Shown here: one piece after another, positions 27,914 to 37,228 of the stretch
How the letters are laid out: each line of letters opens with the position of its first letter
Numbering within the stretch: position 1 is the stretch's first letter
Assembly: GCF_015206895.1 (NCBI RefSeq)
Contig: NZ_JADEXU010000057.1
Location: forward strand, 1 to 45,057
DNA length: 45,057 nt
Source of the DNA: Nostoc sp. LEGE 12450
GTDB lineage: Bacteria; Cyanobacteriota; Cyanobacteriia; Cyanobacteriales; Nostocaceae
Direction of reading: 5' to 3'
Notes under the pieces: model-generated
Database searches by the model: none
What the model was told of the DNA's origin: nothing
What the model saw: only the letters and a program-made list of their open reading frames with translations
Made by a program: the position numbers and the translations under genes

Positions 27914-29110
27914 TTATCGCAGAGAAATTATCCGCGAGTGAGTTTCTAATTTTTCAGTCGCTGTTAAAACTTCTTGTCTTGCCCATTTATCTGCTGCCAA
28001 AATGTCATCTAAAGAGGGATTTGCACGGTTATCATTTTGATGGCGATCGCACACCCATTCGATACACCGGGGAATATCTAAAAAGCGAATTTTTTCATCT
28101 AAAAATAAAGCTACAGCTTGCTCATTTGCAGCATTTAACACAGCTGGCATCGAACCACCAGCTTTACCCACAGCATAAGCCAACTTCATACAAGGATACT
28201 TTTGGTGATCTGGTTCCCGGAAGGTTAAATTTCCAGCCTTGACTAAATCTAGTCGTTCCCAGTTGGTATAGATGCGATCGGGCCAAGATAGAGCATACAG
28301 TAAGGGTAAGCGCATATCCGGCCAACCGAGTTGGGCTAAAACGGAAGTATCTTGCAGTTCAATCAGCGAGTGAATAATGCTCTGGGGATGAATGACAATT
28401 TCGATATTGTCATAATCCAACCCAAACAGGAAGTGAGCCTCAATTACTTCCAGTCCTTTATTCATCAAAGTAGCAGAGTCTACTGTAATTTTCCGCCCCA
28501 TCGACCAATTAGGATGCTTGAGAGCGTCAGCAACGGTTACATCTGCTAACCTTTCTACATCCCAGTCTCGGAAAGCCCCACCAGATGCAGTGAGCAAGAT
28601 TTTCCGCAAGCCAGATTTTGGTACACCTTGGAGACATTGAAAGATTGCCGAATGTTCGGAATCGGCTGGGAGTAATTTTACACCGTGTTTTTCGACTAGG
28701 GGTAGAACCACAGGGGCCCCAGCAATCAGGGTTTCTTTGTTCGCTAAGGCAATATCTTTACCAGCTTCAATAGCTGCGATCGTGGGTAGCAAACCAGCAC
28801 AACCAACGATCCCAGTGACAACAGTTTGAGCATCGCCATAGCGAGCTACTTCTATCACTCCAGCCTCACCAGCCAGGAGAATCGGTTGGGGATCGAGGTC
28901 AATGATAGCTTCTTTGAGCGCTGGTAATTTATCTTCTGAGCAAATTGCTGCTATTTTCGGTCGAAACTGCCGAATTTGAGCAGCCAACATCTCTACATTG
29001 TTCCCAGCTGCCAATCCCACAATCCGAAACTGATCTGGGTACTGAGTGACAATATCTAAAGTCTGAGTACCAATAGAACCAGTGGAACCAACAAGAGTAA
29101 TCGCTTTCAC
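27914..29110 (-). CDS. dxr: 1-deoxy-D-xylulose 5-phosphate reductoisomerase
   Basis: DXR converts 1-deoxy-D-xylulose 5-phosphate to 2-C-methyl-D-erythritol 4-phosphate with NADPH, the first committed step of the MEP isoprenoid pathway that supplies carotenoids, phytol and quinone tails. The 398-residue length is normal. The NADPH loop GSTGSIG is at residues 8-14; the metal and substrate motifs [12 protein letters not shown] and LTASGGAF and the flexible-loop sequence [27 protein letters not shown] are intact. The start is a GTG without an obvious ribosome site, but the protein begins where the family begins. It is cytosolic and stands alone on the minus strand. Confidence 0.98.
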   Translation of the reverse strand: MKAITLVGSTGSIGTQTLDIVTQYPDQFRIVGLAAGNNVEMLAAQIRQFRPKIAAICSEDKLPALKEAIIDLDPQPILLAGEAGVIEVARYGDAQTVVTGIVGCAGLLPTIAAIEAGKDIALANKETLIAGAPVVLPLVEKHGVKLLPADSEHSAIFQCLQGVPKSGLRKILLTASGGAFRDWDVERLADVTVADALKHPNWSMGRKITVDSATLMNKGLEVIEAHFLFGLDYDNIEIVIHPQSIIHSLIELQDTSVLAQLGWPDMRLPLLYALSWPDRIYTNWERLDLVKAGNLTFREPDHQKYPCMKLAYAVGKAGGSMPAVLNAANEQAVALFLDEKIRFLDIPRCIEWVCDRHQNDNRANPSLDDILAADKWARQEVLTATEKLETHSRIISLR

Positions 29111-29568
29111 AATTGCTTAAGGATTTACAGACAACTCCCACTATAAATTGCTGGGGACTCTTTCATAACAGCAACCACTATAATCGATACACTGACGCAG
29201 ACAAGTAGAGACTCGGTGAGGGGGAGATCGGGGATACAAAGGGAAATTTACCCATACTTTCCTGGCTGCGCCAACCCCAATCAGTTGATTTTAACTCAAT
29301 AGACTGCTAGACATAAAGTACTAAATTTGCTCAATTTTCATATAACTAGACAAAAAATGTACTTATAAATACTATATTTTTAAAGATAAACTTCTAGAGA
29401 ATTGGCAAAAGTAACTAAATAGGAAATAATTTCAATTAATTGCTAATTTGTCCAGTTTGTTAATTATGTTGGTGGAGGATTTAATATGCAAAATGTTACT
29501 CATAAATTGCTGTGTTACAGCCATAGGTAAAAGGATGCAGAAAGGAGTTTGTTGAAGCACTCAACCCT
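29111..29568. other. Intergenic region between dxr and the glycosyltransferase cluster
   Basis: 458 bp, divergent. The first half carries GC-richer sequence ending in a TGGCTGCGCCAACCCCAATC block; the second half is AT-rich. Near the right end are two very short SD-led frames described separately. No clear promoter boxes were identified by eye. Confidence 0.5.
29487..29531 (+). other. Possible 14-codon leader ORF upstream of the PIG-V-like gene
   Basis: An ATG six bases after a strong GGAGGA (29475-29480) opens a frame of 14 residues (MQNVTHKLLCYSHR) ending in TAA. The downstream main gene has no such ribosome site. It could be a regulatory leader peptide or chance. Confidence 0.25.
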
Positions 29569-30876
29569 ATGGTCAAAGTTCAAATAGTTATAAAAAAAGT
29601 TTTATGGAAAAATGATTTCCTATTTCCAGCAGCAATATGGCTTGCCAGTCGAATATTCATTTGGACAGCTATGTTGCTGGTTGCACCAAAAATACCGTTA
29701 CCACCAGAAGAATTTTTGCCTCATTTTGGCTGGGGCGTTTTTGATGCCTGGGATAGTATGCATTATCGAGCGATCGCAACTTCTGGATATGAATTTGTAA
29801 ATGACGGTAAGCAACATAATCTGGCCTTCTTTCCCCTGTTTCCCTTAAGCATCTGGGTTTTGATGAAGCTGGGCTTGCCGTTTGAATTAGCAGGTACGCT
29901 GGTCAACAACCTGGCATTTTTCGCAGCGCTTTACTGTTTGTATTTTTGGGTTAAAGAGCATTATGGCATCAATGCGGCGCACTGGACTACTGCTGTAGTT
30001 TCTTTATATCCATCATCCATGTTTACAGGGGTGGTTTATACAGAGGGGCTGTATTTGTTTTTGAGTACATCGGCTTTGCGGGCGTTTGATCAAAAGCAGT
30101 ATGGCTGGACTGGGCTTTGGGGAGCGATGGCGACAGCAACACGTCCTACAGGTATGGCACTAATTCCAGCATTAGCGATCGCAGCGTGGAAAGAACGCCG
30201 ACCACCCATAGCCTATATTGCTGGTTTTGTTACTGCCACTGGCATACTTCTATTCAGCTTTTATTGTGCGATTTATTTTGGCAACCCTTTAGCTTTTATC
30301 GAAGCACAACGAGGATGGCGGCCCAATCTGGGGTTTGATTGGCAGGGTTGGTTAAATATGCTGATGCAAATTATAGTTGGCACAAAAAACTGGCAATATG
30401 GTTGGATTCAAAAACCATCTGGCGGGATTGTAGACCCCTGGTATCTCTTGTTATTAGGCGTGATTGTTACCAGTGGCTATCTTTTATGGCGTTTCCGTCA
30501 ACGTTTGAATTTTGTGAAATTATTCTATGGCTTTTATGCTTTACTCTTATCTCTGTTGCTCCTAGCAAGCGAAGAGTGGATCAATAACTTGCTCAACTTG
30601 TTCATGGTCTTGGGTGGTGGTTATGTGTTATGGCGCTTACGCACGCAATTGACCGCAGTTACCGTTATTTATGGCTCTTGCGGTATTGGTTTGCTGCTAG
30701 CTTCGGGAGGTACTATCTCCTTGAGCCGTCTCGCTTATGGTATTGTGCCTTTGAATATAGCCATTGGTGTGCTGCTATCTCGCCATCCTCGTCAGGGATA
30801 TTTAATCTTGGGCGCTTTTATGACACTACTAGCCAAAATAGCTGTAGGATTTGCCCAAGAACGTTGGGTTGGTTAG
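29569..30876 (+). CDS. PIG-V/Gpi18-like membrane mannosyltransferase (GT-C, GT76-type)
   Basis: A 435-residue polytopic protein resembling the PIG-V family, whose eukaryotic members add the second mannose to GPI anchors from dolichol-P-mannose; bacterial members have unknown acceptors. The first extracytoplasmic loop carries the acidic motif FDAWDSMHYRAIATSGY expected of a GT-C catalytic site, followed by HNLAFFPLFPL and VVYTEGLYLFLSTSALRAF. It is paralogous to the protein encoded at 34210. The ATG lacks a ribosome site. The next gene, an EamA transporter, starts 26 bp downstream, suggesting an operon. Sugar donor and acceptor are not known. Confidence 0.82.
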   Translation: MVKVQIVIKKVLWKNDFLFPAAIWLASRIFIWTAMLLVAPKIPLPPEEFLPHFGWGVFDAWDSMHYRAIATSGYEFVNDGKQHNLAFFPLFPLSIWVLMKLGLPFELAGTLVNNLAFFAALYCLYFWVKEHYGINAAHWTTAVVSLYPSSMFTGVVYTEGLYLFLSTSALRAFDQKQYGWTGLWGAMATATRPTGMALIPALAIAAWKERRPPIAYIAGFVTATGILLFSFYCAIYFGNPLAFIEAQRGWRPNLGFDWQGWLNMLMQIIVGTKNWQYGWIQKPSGGIVDPWYLLLLGVIVTSGYLLWRFRQRLNFVKLFYGFYALLLSLLLLASEEWINNLLNLFMVLGGGYVLWRLRTQLTAVTVIYGSCGIGLLLASGGTISLSRLAYGIVPLNIAIGVLLSRHPRQGYLILGAFMTLLAKIAVGFAQERWVG

Positions 30877-30902
30877 AGGTTTGATTCTTTATTGGTGAGA
30901 AG

Positions 30903-32852
30903 TTGAATTTAAATTCCCTAATGAATGTATCCAATCAAAGGAAGATAGCCCTAGCTGCATTATTTGTTGGTGTAGGTGCCATATCTTTTGGCTCTATTTT
31001 CGTAAAATTGAGCGAAACTCAACTCAGCCCCAATGCCACTGTATTTAATCGTTTGTGGCTTGCTAGTGGGTTCTTCTTGCTCTGGAATGGATACAAGGCT
31101 ATACGTCAGCGACTTTCCTTAGACAAACCTGAAGAACAGCAATCCTACACTAGCCAGGATCTCTGGCTACTGGGAAGTGCTGGAATATTTTGGGCTGGTA
31201 CTTTAGTCTCTTTGGCTTGGTCGCTGACTGAAACTAGCGTTGCGATCTCTAGTGTTTTACATAATCTCGCCCCCATATTTACTAGCTTAGGGGTGTGGCT
31301 GTTATATCGTAAGAGTTTTGAGAGCCAATTCCTGATTGGGATGGTCATCGCCCTTGGAGGAGCGATCGCTATAGAATTTGAGGAGTTGCAAATCGCCACA
31401 GATGAAGTTCAAGGGGGCTTTGCTGCGATCGTTTCTGCAATTTTCTTGAGTGTATATCTGCTAATCGTAGAAAAATTACGAACTAAATTTTCTCCGGCCA
31501 CAATCCAGTTGTGGATCAGTGCGATTAGTGCCCTAATTATCTTACCCATACTTTTGTTTACTCAAGATCAGCTTTTCCCTTCTACAGCTAGTGGGTGGCT
31601 GTGGGTCATTTCCTTAGCGCTGATCTGCCAAGTTTTAGGTCATGGGCTTTTGACCTATTGCCTTGCCAAGTTTTCCTCTGTGGTTGTCTCCTTGGTGCAT
31701 CTTTTAGAGCCAGTATTTAGTGGCATTTTCGCTCTGATAATATTTTCGGAAAAATTAACTTTCTCAAATTGGGTAGGTTTCGCTGTAGTTTTAATGGGTT
31801 TATACTTAGCCGTATCTAGCCAAGGTGTTGTTAATTTCCCGATCCAGCAATCAGTCACAAATATAGTTAACACTTTCGTTAAAAGTATGACGAGCAAACT
31901 GTCATTACTAAAGCAACAATTCTCTGAAACACCAGCTTTATTAGGAACTGCATCATTATTATTTGCCCTAATTCCCATATCTTTAGCACCATCTCTGACT
32001 AAATTATGTCAACAAGAAATTGGTGCAAATGCTGTAGTATTTCATCGCAGTTGGATCGCCACAATTGTCTTTGCCCTGTGGAATTTACTTGAAGCTTTCC
32101 GCAGCCAACAATCTGATAATGAACCTATAGAAAATGAGCCTTTTACGAGCCAAGAAGTGTGGCTATTATTGGCAATGGGAACCTCAGCTGGAACCTACCT
32201 TCTTTTATGGGCTTGGTCGCTGAGTCAAACTAGTGTTGCTAATGTTGCTTTACTCTCTAATTTGAACTCCTTATTTGTTGCTTTGGCTGGGTATGTGTTA
32301 TTCGGTCGGCGCTTCGATAACAGATTCGTGATTGGACTGGTCATAGCTTTGGCGGGAGCGATCGCATTTGAACTCAATAAGGTGCAATTTGCAACTGACC
32401 AAATACTGGGTGATACCTTAGCATTGCTAACTGCCATTTTCATGGCTACGTGTATGCTGCTGATAGAACGACTCCGAACCCGGTTTAGCACCGCAACTAT
32501 CATGCTGTGGCGGTGTGGAGTGACCACGATGTTTCTACTACCCGTACTCCCATTCCTCGAAGATCGACTGTTACCCTATTCCTGGACGGGTTGGTTTTTC
32601 ATCATTTTCCAAGCCCTCTTCTGCCAAGTATTGGGTCAGGGACTTTTAGCTTATAGCCTCAGCAGAATCTCCTCAAGCGTCGTCGCTGTCACACTTCTCC
32701 TCGAACCAGCCCTGGCTTCCATTTTTGCTTGGTTCATTTTTTCAGAACAGGTTGGTTTGTTTGACTGGGCGACTTTCGCCGTAGTTTTAGTGGGTATCTA
32801 TCTAGCGCAATCTAGTCAATCCACTGTTCAAATAACAAACGAAGGATCGTAG
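30903..32852 (+). CDS. Double-length EamA/DMT family transporter
   Basis: A 649-residue protein made of two complete drug/metabolite-transporter units, so four EamA repeats and about 20 predicted membrane segments, whereas the family norm is ~300 residues and 10 segments. Unit 1 spans about 17-315 and unit 2 about 345-640; they correspond throughout (GLVIALAGAIAFE against GMVIALGGAIAIE; LIERLRTRFSTATI against IVEKLRTKFSPATI). DMT proteins export metabolites, drugs or nucleotide sugars; the substrate here is not evident. The listed start is TTG; an ATG at 30921 is an alternative. Its position inside a glycosyltransferase cluster makes a role in moving a sugar carrier or lipid conceivable. Confidence 0.87.
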   Translation: MNLNSLMNVSNQRKIALAALFVGVGAISFGSIFVKLSETQLSPNATVFNRLWLASGFFLLWNGYKAIRQRLSLDKPEEQQSYTSQDLWLLGSAGIFWAGTLVSLAWSLTETSVAISSVLHNLAPIFTSLGVWLLYRKSFESQFLIGMVIALGGAIAIEFEELQIATDEVQGGFAAIVSAIFLSVYLLIVEKLRTKFSPATIQLWISAISALIILPILLFTQDQLFPSTASGWLWVISLALICQVLGHGLLTYCLAKFSSVVVSLVHLLEPVFSGIFALIIFSEKLTFSNWVGFAVVLMGLYLAVSSQGVVNFPIQQSVTNIVNTFVKSMTSKLSLLKQQFSETPALLGTASLLFALIPISLAPSLTKLCQQEIGANAVVFHRSWIATIVFALWNLLEAFRSQQSDNEPIENEPFTSQEVWLLLAMGTSAGTYLLLWAWSLSQTSVANVALLSNLNSLFVALAGYVLFGRRFDNRFVIGLVIALAGAIAFELNKVQFATDQILGDTLALLTAIFMATCMLLIERLRTRFSTATIMLWRCGVTTMFLLPVLPFLEDRLLPYSWTGWFFIIFQALFCQVLGQGLLAYSLSRISSSVVAVTLLLEPALASIFAWFIFSEQVGLFDWATFAVVLVGIYLAQSSQSTVQITNEGS

Positions 32853-32876
32853 TATGGGGCGAACATAATTCCCTAA

Positions 32877-32967
32877 TACACAAAAAACATGAAAAATCAA
32901 GAGTTTTAACCCCATGAGATGGGAAATTTTTGTGTAGCCACGATTTCTAATCGCTTCCTCTTGATTT
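32877..32967 (+). promoter_or_regulatory. Interleaved inverted repeats upstream of the gene at 33037
   Basis: TACACAAAAA (32877-32886) is complementary to TTTTTGTGTA (32927-32936), with CCCAT/ATGGG (32911-32923) inside. A second pair, AAATCAAGAG (32894-32903) and CTCTTGATTT (32958-32967), interleaves with the first, so both cannot form as simple nested stems. The first stem ends in a T-run and could terminate transcription. Confidence 0.45.
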
Positions 32968-33036
32968 AATATTTCGACACCGCCAACTTGACTGATACAA
33001 TTTATAACGAAAACTTCCGGCAATACATTATTAAAA

Positions 33037-34191
33037 TTGGTGAAACATCAGTTCAATAGGCTGTTAAACTCTTTCCCATCCCAGGTTAATAGATACTTTA
33101 CTATTAGCATTATCTTAGCAGTGGTAATTCGATTAGTTTTTGTTCCGAGTAAATCGCTTGATTATAAATATTTTTTAGAGCCTTGGTATGATTTCATTGC
33201 ATCTCATGGCGGCTTCAGCGCTCTAAAATATAGTTTTGCCGACTACACACCCTCCTACCTCTACTGGATTTTAATCTCTGCCACCCTGCTGTCTGGATTG
33301 CCAAAAATCTTCGCAATCAAGCTTTTTGCTATAACTGTTGATTTTCTTTGTGCCTTTTTAACTTACAAGATTGTCAAACTAAAATATCCAGAAGAGAAAA
33401 TACCAATCTTTGCTTTTTTGGCAGTTATATTGAGTCCAAGTGTTATTTGTAATAGTGCCATCTGGGGACAATGTGATGTTATCTATACAACAGGATTGAT
33501 TGCCTGTATTTATTTTTTATCTCTTCAAAAACAAGTTTTAGCATTAATTAGCTTTGGCATAGCACTTTCTTTTAAGTTCCAAGCTATGTTTTTAGCACCT
33601 TTATTATTAATAATGTTACTAAAAAAAAGAATTTATTGGTATTATTTACTATTGATTCCATTAGTATATGTAGTTTTAATATTGCCAGCTTGGTTTGCAG
33701 GCAGACCAATGTCAGAATTGCTGCTAATATACTTTAACCAAGCTAATAAATATAAAGAACTCACTAAAAATGCACCTAATATTTATCAATGGATTCCCAG
33801 TAATTTTTATAATATTGTTGTTCCTATAGGTTTAGCCTTAACTATATCTGCAATATTTTTATTTGCATATATTGTTTATAAAAGTAGACTAGAAATTACT
33901 CAAGATAGACTGATACACTTAGCGACAATATCAGTTTTCTTTATGCCATATATCTTACCCAAGATGCACGACAGATACTTCTATCCTACCGATATATTTT
34001 CTCTTATCTTTGCCTTTTACTTTCCTCAATATCGTTGGGTAGCTATCGTAGTGCAAATCTCCTCATTTTTTGGCTATTTGGGAACTCCTATATATATCCA
34101 GTTGTTTTCTATACCTTTAGGTTTTACACTCTGGTTTGTTGTGCGAAATTGTGACATGATTTACCCAAAATTCAAAGCTGAATTTTTCTAA
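33037..34191 (+). CDS. Polytopic membrane glycosyltransferase, Gpi18-related or GT87-like
   Basis: A 384-residue protein with about ten membrane segments. The first loop has acidic residues (SKSLDYKYFLEPWYDFI), a WGQCD motif lies near residue 147, and a MHDRYFYPTD motif occurs late, as in bacterial Gpi18-related (COG5542-like) and GT87 mannosyltransferases. I therefore infer a GT-C enzyme using a polyprenyl-phosphate sugar; this is inference from motifs. Start choices are TTG 33037 or GTG 33040, neither with a ribosome site. The gene is markedly AT-rich compared with neighbours such as dxr, possibly a sign of transfer. It lies 18 bp upstream of the second PIG-V-like gene. Confidence 0.7.
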   Translation: MVKHQFNRLLNSFPSQVNRYFTISIILAVVIRLVFVPSKSLDYKYFLEPWYDFIASHGGFSALKYSFADYTPSYLYWILISATLLSGLPKIFAIKLFAITVDFLCAFLTYKIVKLKYPEEKIPIFAFLAVILSPSVICNSAIWGQCDVIYTTGLIACIYFLSLQKQVLALISFGIALSFKFQAMFLAPLLLIMLLKKRIYWYYLLLIPLVYVVLILPAWFAGRPMSELLLIYFNQANKYKELTKNAPNIYQWIPSNFYNIVVPIGLALTISAIFLFAYIVYKSRLEITQDRLIHLATISVFFMPYILPKMHDRYFYPTDIFSLIFAFYFPQYRWVAIVVQISSFFGYLGTPIYIQLFSIPLGFTLWFVVRNCDMIYPKFKAEFF

Positions 34192-34209
34192 AGCATCAAT
34201 CAAAAGATA

Positions 34210-35493
34210 ATGTATCTATTTAAAAAAATGAACATAGGGAAATATTTTTTGCCGGATGGCTTATTTTTTATCATAGTAATGTGGCTATCTAGTAGACTTC
34301 TAATAGCCATCGCAATGTTACTGATTGCTCCATTATTTCCAGCCCCATCTAATAGCGTTGCTGCCACGTTTAGTTGGGATGTTTTCTATGCTTGGGATAG
34401 TGATTGGTATGAGAAAATTATGACTTCTGGTTATGATTTCTCCAGCGAGGTAAAGGAAATACACACGGTTGCATTTTTTCCTTTATTTCCTTTATTAAGT
34501 CGTATAGTTATGTTCATCGGCTTTTCTCCTAAAGTAGCAGCTATATTAGTTAATAACTCGGCTTTTTTAGCTACCTTGATAGTACTTTATCGTTGGGCAC
34601 AGGAGCATTACGGCACAAGCACAGCACGATGGATAACAGCTACCTTAGCATGGTGTCCCTATTCTCTTTATGGAACCGTAATTTACACTGAAGGTCTATT
34701 TTTGTTGTGTACTACATCTGCATTACGAGCTTTTGATAAAAAGCAATATATTTGGGCAGGATTTTGGGGAGCATTATCTACAGCCACACGATTACCTGGA
34801 GTTGCTCTTATACCAGCTTTTCTGTTCGTTTCTTGGAAAGAATGTAGAGGTATAAAAGCCTATATTGCCAGTTTAAGTGTTGGTTTGGGTATATCTCTGT
34901 ATAGCCTTTATTGTCAAATTAAATTTGGCGATGCTTTGGCTTTTATCCATGCACAAAAAGCGTGGCGTGGTGATGCAGTAGGATTTGCTTGGCAGGGTTG
35001 GTGGCAGATGCTGATGCAAATTACGATAGGTTACACTAATTTTAAAGCTGGCTATATTAAAGACCCTTTGCATCCGTTATTATTGTTAATAATTATTGGT
35101 AGCGCCTGCTTATTATGGCGCTTCCGTCTATATCTGGGGATGGTTAAATTCCGCAATGGAGTATGTTTTTTATGGCTATTGTTGTGGTTATTGGCAGGAG
35201 ATGAATTACTAAAAATACCACTAGTTTTTGGTGGGATATATTTACTATGGTTATCACGCGCTAAAATTCCCCTTGTTACTGTTGTCTATGGGTTTTCTTC
35301 CTTGGCTTTAATTTTAAACACTGGAATTACAGCCTCGGCCGAACGTTACGCTTACGGTATTGTATCGCTGTCAATGGCATTTGGGTTATTACTTGCCCGT
35401 TATCCTCGTTGGGGATACCCAATCATGTACTTTTTTGGAATACTAATGTTGACATTCTCTATTCGATTTGCCCGCGATCTTTGGGTAGCTTAG
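34210..35493 (+). CDS. PIG-V/Gpi18-like membrane mannosyltransferase, second paralogue
   Basis: A 427-residue polytopic protein paralogous to that encoded at 29569 over its whole length: FYAWDSDWYEKIMTSGYDF, TVAFFPLFPL, VIYTEGLFLLCTTSALRAFDKKQY and AWQGWWQMLMQITIG all have counterparts. The AWDS motif in the first loop is the likely catalytic acidic site. Two such enzymes in one cluster suggest successive additions of the same sugar or related acceptors. Starts at ATG 34210 or ATG 34228 are both possible. It is the last gene of the plus-strand group, facing the convergent gene ending at 35583. Confidence 0.82.
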   Translation: MYLFKKMNIGKYFLPDGLFFIIVMWLSSRLLIAIAMLLIAPLFPAPSNSVAATFSWDVFYAWDSDWYEKIMTSGYDFSSEVKEIHTVAFFPLFPLLSRIVMFIGFSPKVAAILVNNSAFLATLIVLYRWAQEHYGTSTARWITATLAWCPYSLYGTVIYTEGLFLLCTTSALRAFDKKQYIWAGFWGALSTATRLPGVALIPAFLFVSWKECRGIKAYIASLSVGLGISLYSLYCQIKFGDALAFIHAQKAWRGDAVGFAWQGWWQMLMQITIGYTNFKAGYIKDPLHPLLLLIIIGSACLLWRFRLYLGMVKFRNGVCFLWLLLWLLAGDELLKIPLVFGGIYLLWLSRAKIPLVTVVYGFSSLALILNTGITASAERYAYGIVSLSMAFGLLLARYPRWGYPIMYFFGILMLTFSIRFARDLWVA

Positions 35494-35533
35494 GTTGATT
35501 AATATTATCTATTGGTGTTTTATCGATAAATTA

Positions 35534-35566
35534 AGATACCTGACTTCTTTGAAAAGTTGGGTATCT
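35534..35566. terminator. Hairpin between convergent glycosyltransferase genes
   Basis: AGATACC (35534-35540) pairs with GGTATCT (35560-35566), extended by ACTT/AAGT inside. It lies between the converging stop codons at 35493 and 35583. Confidence 0.65.
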
Positions 35567-35582
35567 GTAGCTTTTGGTATAA

Positions 35583-37151
35583 TTAATTTTTAGTAATTAG
35601 TGTAAATTCGTTAGTTGCTCCTAGAATTTTACTACCAGTTAAATTTATTTGCTGTAAAGCCCCATTATCTAACAGCAAATAAGATTTATTTGATAACATT
35701 TTTTGTAGAAATGGCACAGTTGTAGCAGTTACCTTGCAATCGCTATAAAAATCTAAACTGGGACGGCCATAAGAAAAAGAGGTGTAAATTTGTGTTCCTG
35801 GTGAAACATTTGCTCGAATTAATGCTGCTACTGGCTTGACTGGAAAAGCTTCCTTTAATTCCCAAATCCAAGATTGCGAACTTACCAACAGGGTTAAAAC
35901 TAAATACATCCCTGTAAATAATACAAGAATAAAGTTGCGATCGCGCTGTTTAACTAGCCATGCTGCGATGCCAATACTTATTACCAAAACAATACTCATG
36001 ACTATCAAAATAGGCTGTTTATTAATAAAAAAGTAAACACAACCTCCTAAACCAGCAATAGAAATAATAGTTAGAAATATTGTCCAGCTTCGCACTCGAA
36101 AATGACGATTCTGCCAAACTTCGCTCAAATTAGCACCAATTGCCAAGGCTAAGAATGGATATACAGGCATGACATACCACGGAAGCTTAGTTCTCATAAC
36201 AGAAATAGTTCCTAAGTAAATAATTGTGGTCAAAAGAACTAGAGAACCCCAAGTTTCATAGCGTTTTTTCCAAGCTAGATAAAACCCTCCAGGTAAAAAT
36301 AATAGCCAGGGAAAACCATATTTGAGTAATTCTAATAAATAGTACCAAACAGGCCCGCTATTACCTTCAACAGTTTGTGTAAGGCGGTCAAAAGCTTGTG
36401 CTTGAAAATGCACTTGTAAAAAAGTATTACCATAATGTCGCAATTGAGCAATATACCAAGCGATCGCAGGAGCATTTCCTAATAAAATTCCTACCCATAA
36501 ATAGGGACTTCTCAACAAACCTAATTGCCGATCTGCAAGCAAGAATAAACAGGCGATCGCCCCCAATAGTAAAACTATCGTCCCTTTAGTCAGAATAATT
36601 AACCCCAGACAAAATCCCACGCCTAGAGTATATTTTCGGTTCTGACGTGCCTTCAAAAGACAAAATAACAACAGCAAGAAAAAAGAAATGGTCATCCCAT
36701 CTAACATTGCCAGTCGTCCATGACGCACTACAGGCAACATTGTCAAGTAAACTAAAGCAGCAAATAGAGCCGGTAAACTTTGCTTAAAAGCCAAACGCCC
36801 CACTAAATAAAGCAAAGGCACACCCAAAGCAGTTAAAACTGCACCAGGTAAGCGTGTGGTTAACTCTTGCACTCCTCCGAAGTGGTAGCACGCAGCAATT
36901 AACCATTGCATCAAAGGCGGTTTTAACAAAAATGGTTCTCCCTGAAGGGTGGGATAAAGCCAGTTACCAGTACGGTAAATTTCTCTAGCGACTATAGCGT
37001 AAGTACCTTCATCCCAGTCTCGTAAAGGTGAGTTTCCTAAAAATATCAGCCATAGAACTAGAGATATTATCAGTAAGCTAAATAACCATTCTTTTTCTGT
37101 GAACATGGCTGTTCTTTTTATGAATAGCTTTACAATATTTGTGCGATGCAT
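35583..37151 (-). CDS. ArnT/PMT-like glycosyltransferase, family 39
   Basis: A 522-residue integral membrane protein of the GT39 (PMT_2/ArnT-like) type. After the first membrane segment comes the acidic catalytic loop RDWDEGTYAIVAREIYRTG with the family's Asp-Glu pair, followed by LLKPPLMQWLIAACY and RLPGAVLTALGVPLLYLVGR. These enzymes transfer a sugar from a polyprenyl phosphate to lipid or protein on the outer face of the membrane. A C-terminal soluble part (about residues 440-522) follows the membrane region. The listed ATG gives a basic N-terminus (MHRTNIVKLFIKRT); the ATG at residue 16 is an alternative. It is divergent from the DUF2079 gene by 77 bp. Confidence 0.88.
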   Translation of the reverse strand: MHRTNIVKLFIKRTAMFTEKEWLFSLLIISLVLWLIFLGNSPLRDWDEGTYAIVAREIYRTGNWLYPTLQGEPFLLKPPLMQWLIAACYHFGGVQELTTRLPGAVLTALGVPLLYLVGRLAFKQSLPALFAALVYLTMLPVVRHGRLAMLDGMTISFFLLLLFCLLKARQNRKYTLGVGFCLGLIILTKGTIVLLLGAIACLFLLADRQLGLLRSPYLWVGILLGNAPAIAWYIAQLRHYGNTFLQVHFQAQAFDRLTQTVEGNSGPVWYYLLELLKYGFPWLLFLPGGFYLAWKKRYETWGSLVLLTTIIYLGTISVMRTKLPWYVMPVYPFLALAIGANLSEVWQNRHFRVRSWTIFLTIISIAGLGGCVYFFINKQPILIVMSIVLVISIGIAAWLVKQRDRNFILVLFTGMYLVLTLLVSSQSWIWELKEAFPVKPVAALIRANVSPGTQIYTSFSYGRPSLDFYSDCKVTATTVPFLQKMLSNKSYLLLDNGALQQINLTGSKILGATNEFTLITKN

Positions 37152-37228
37152 TTAGCGCTAATTTTCGTAGTGAATAATATTGCTAATTATGTCTCTAAAA
37201 TACTCACAATAAATACTTTTTTGATGGT

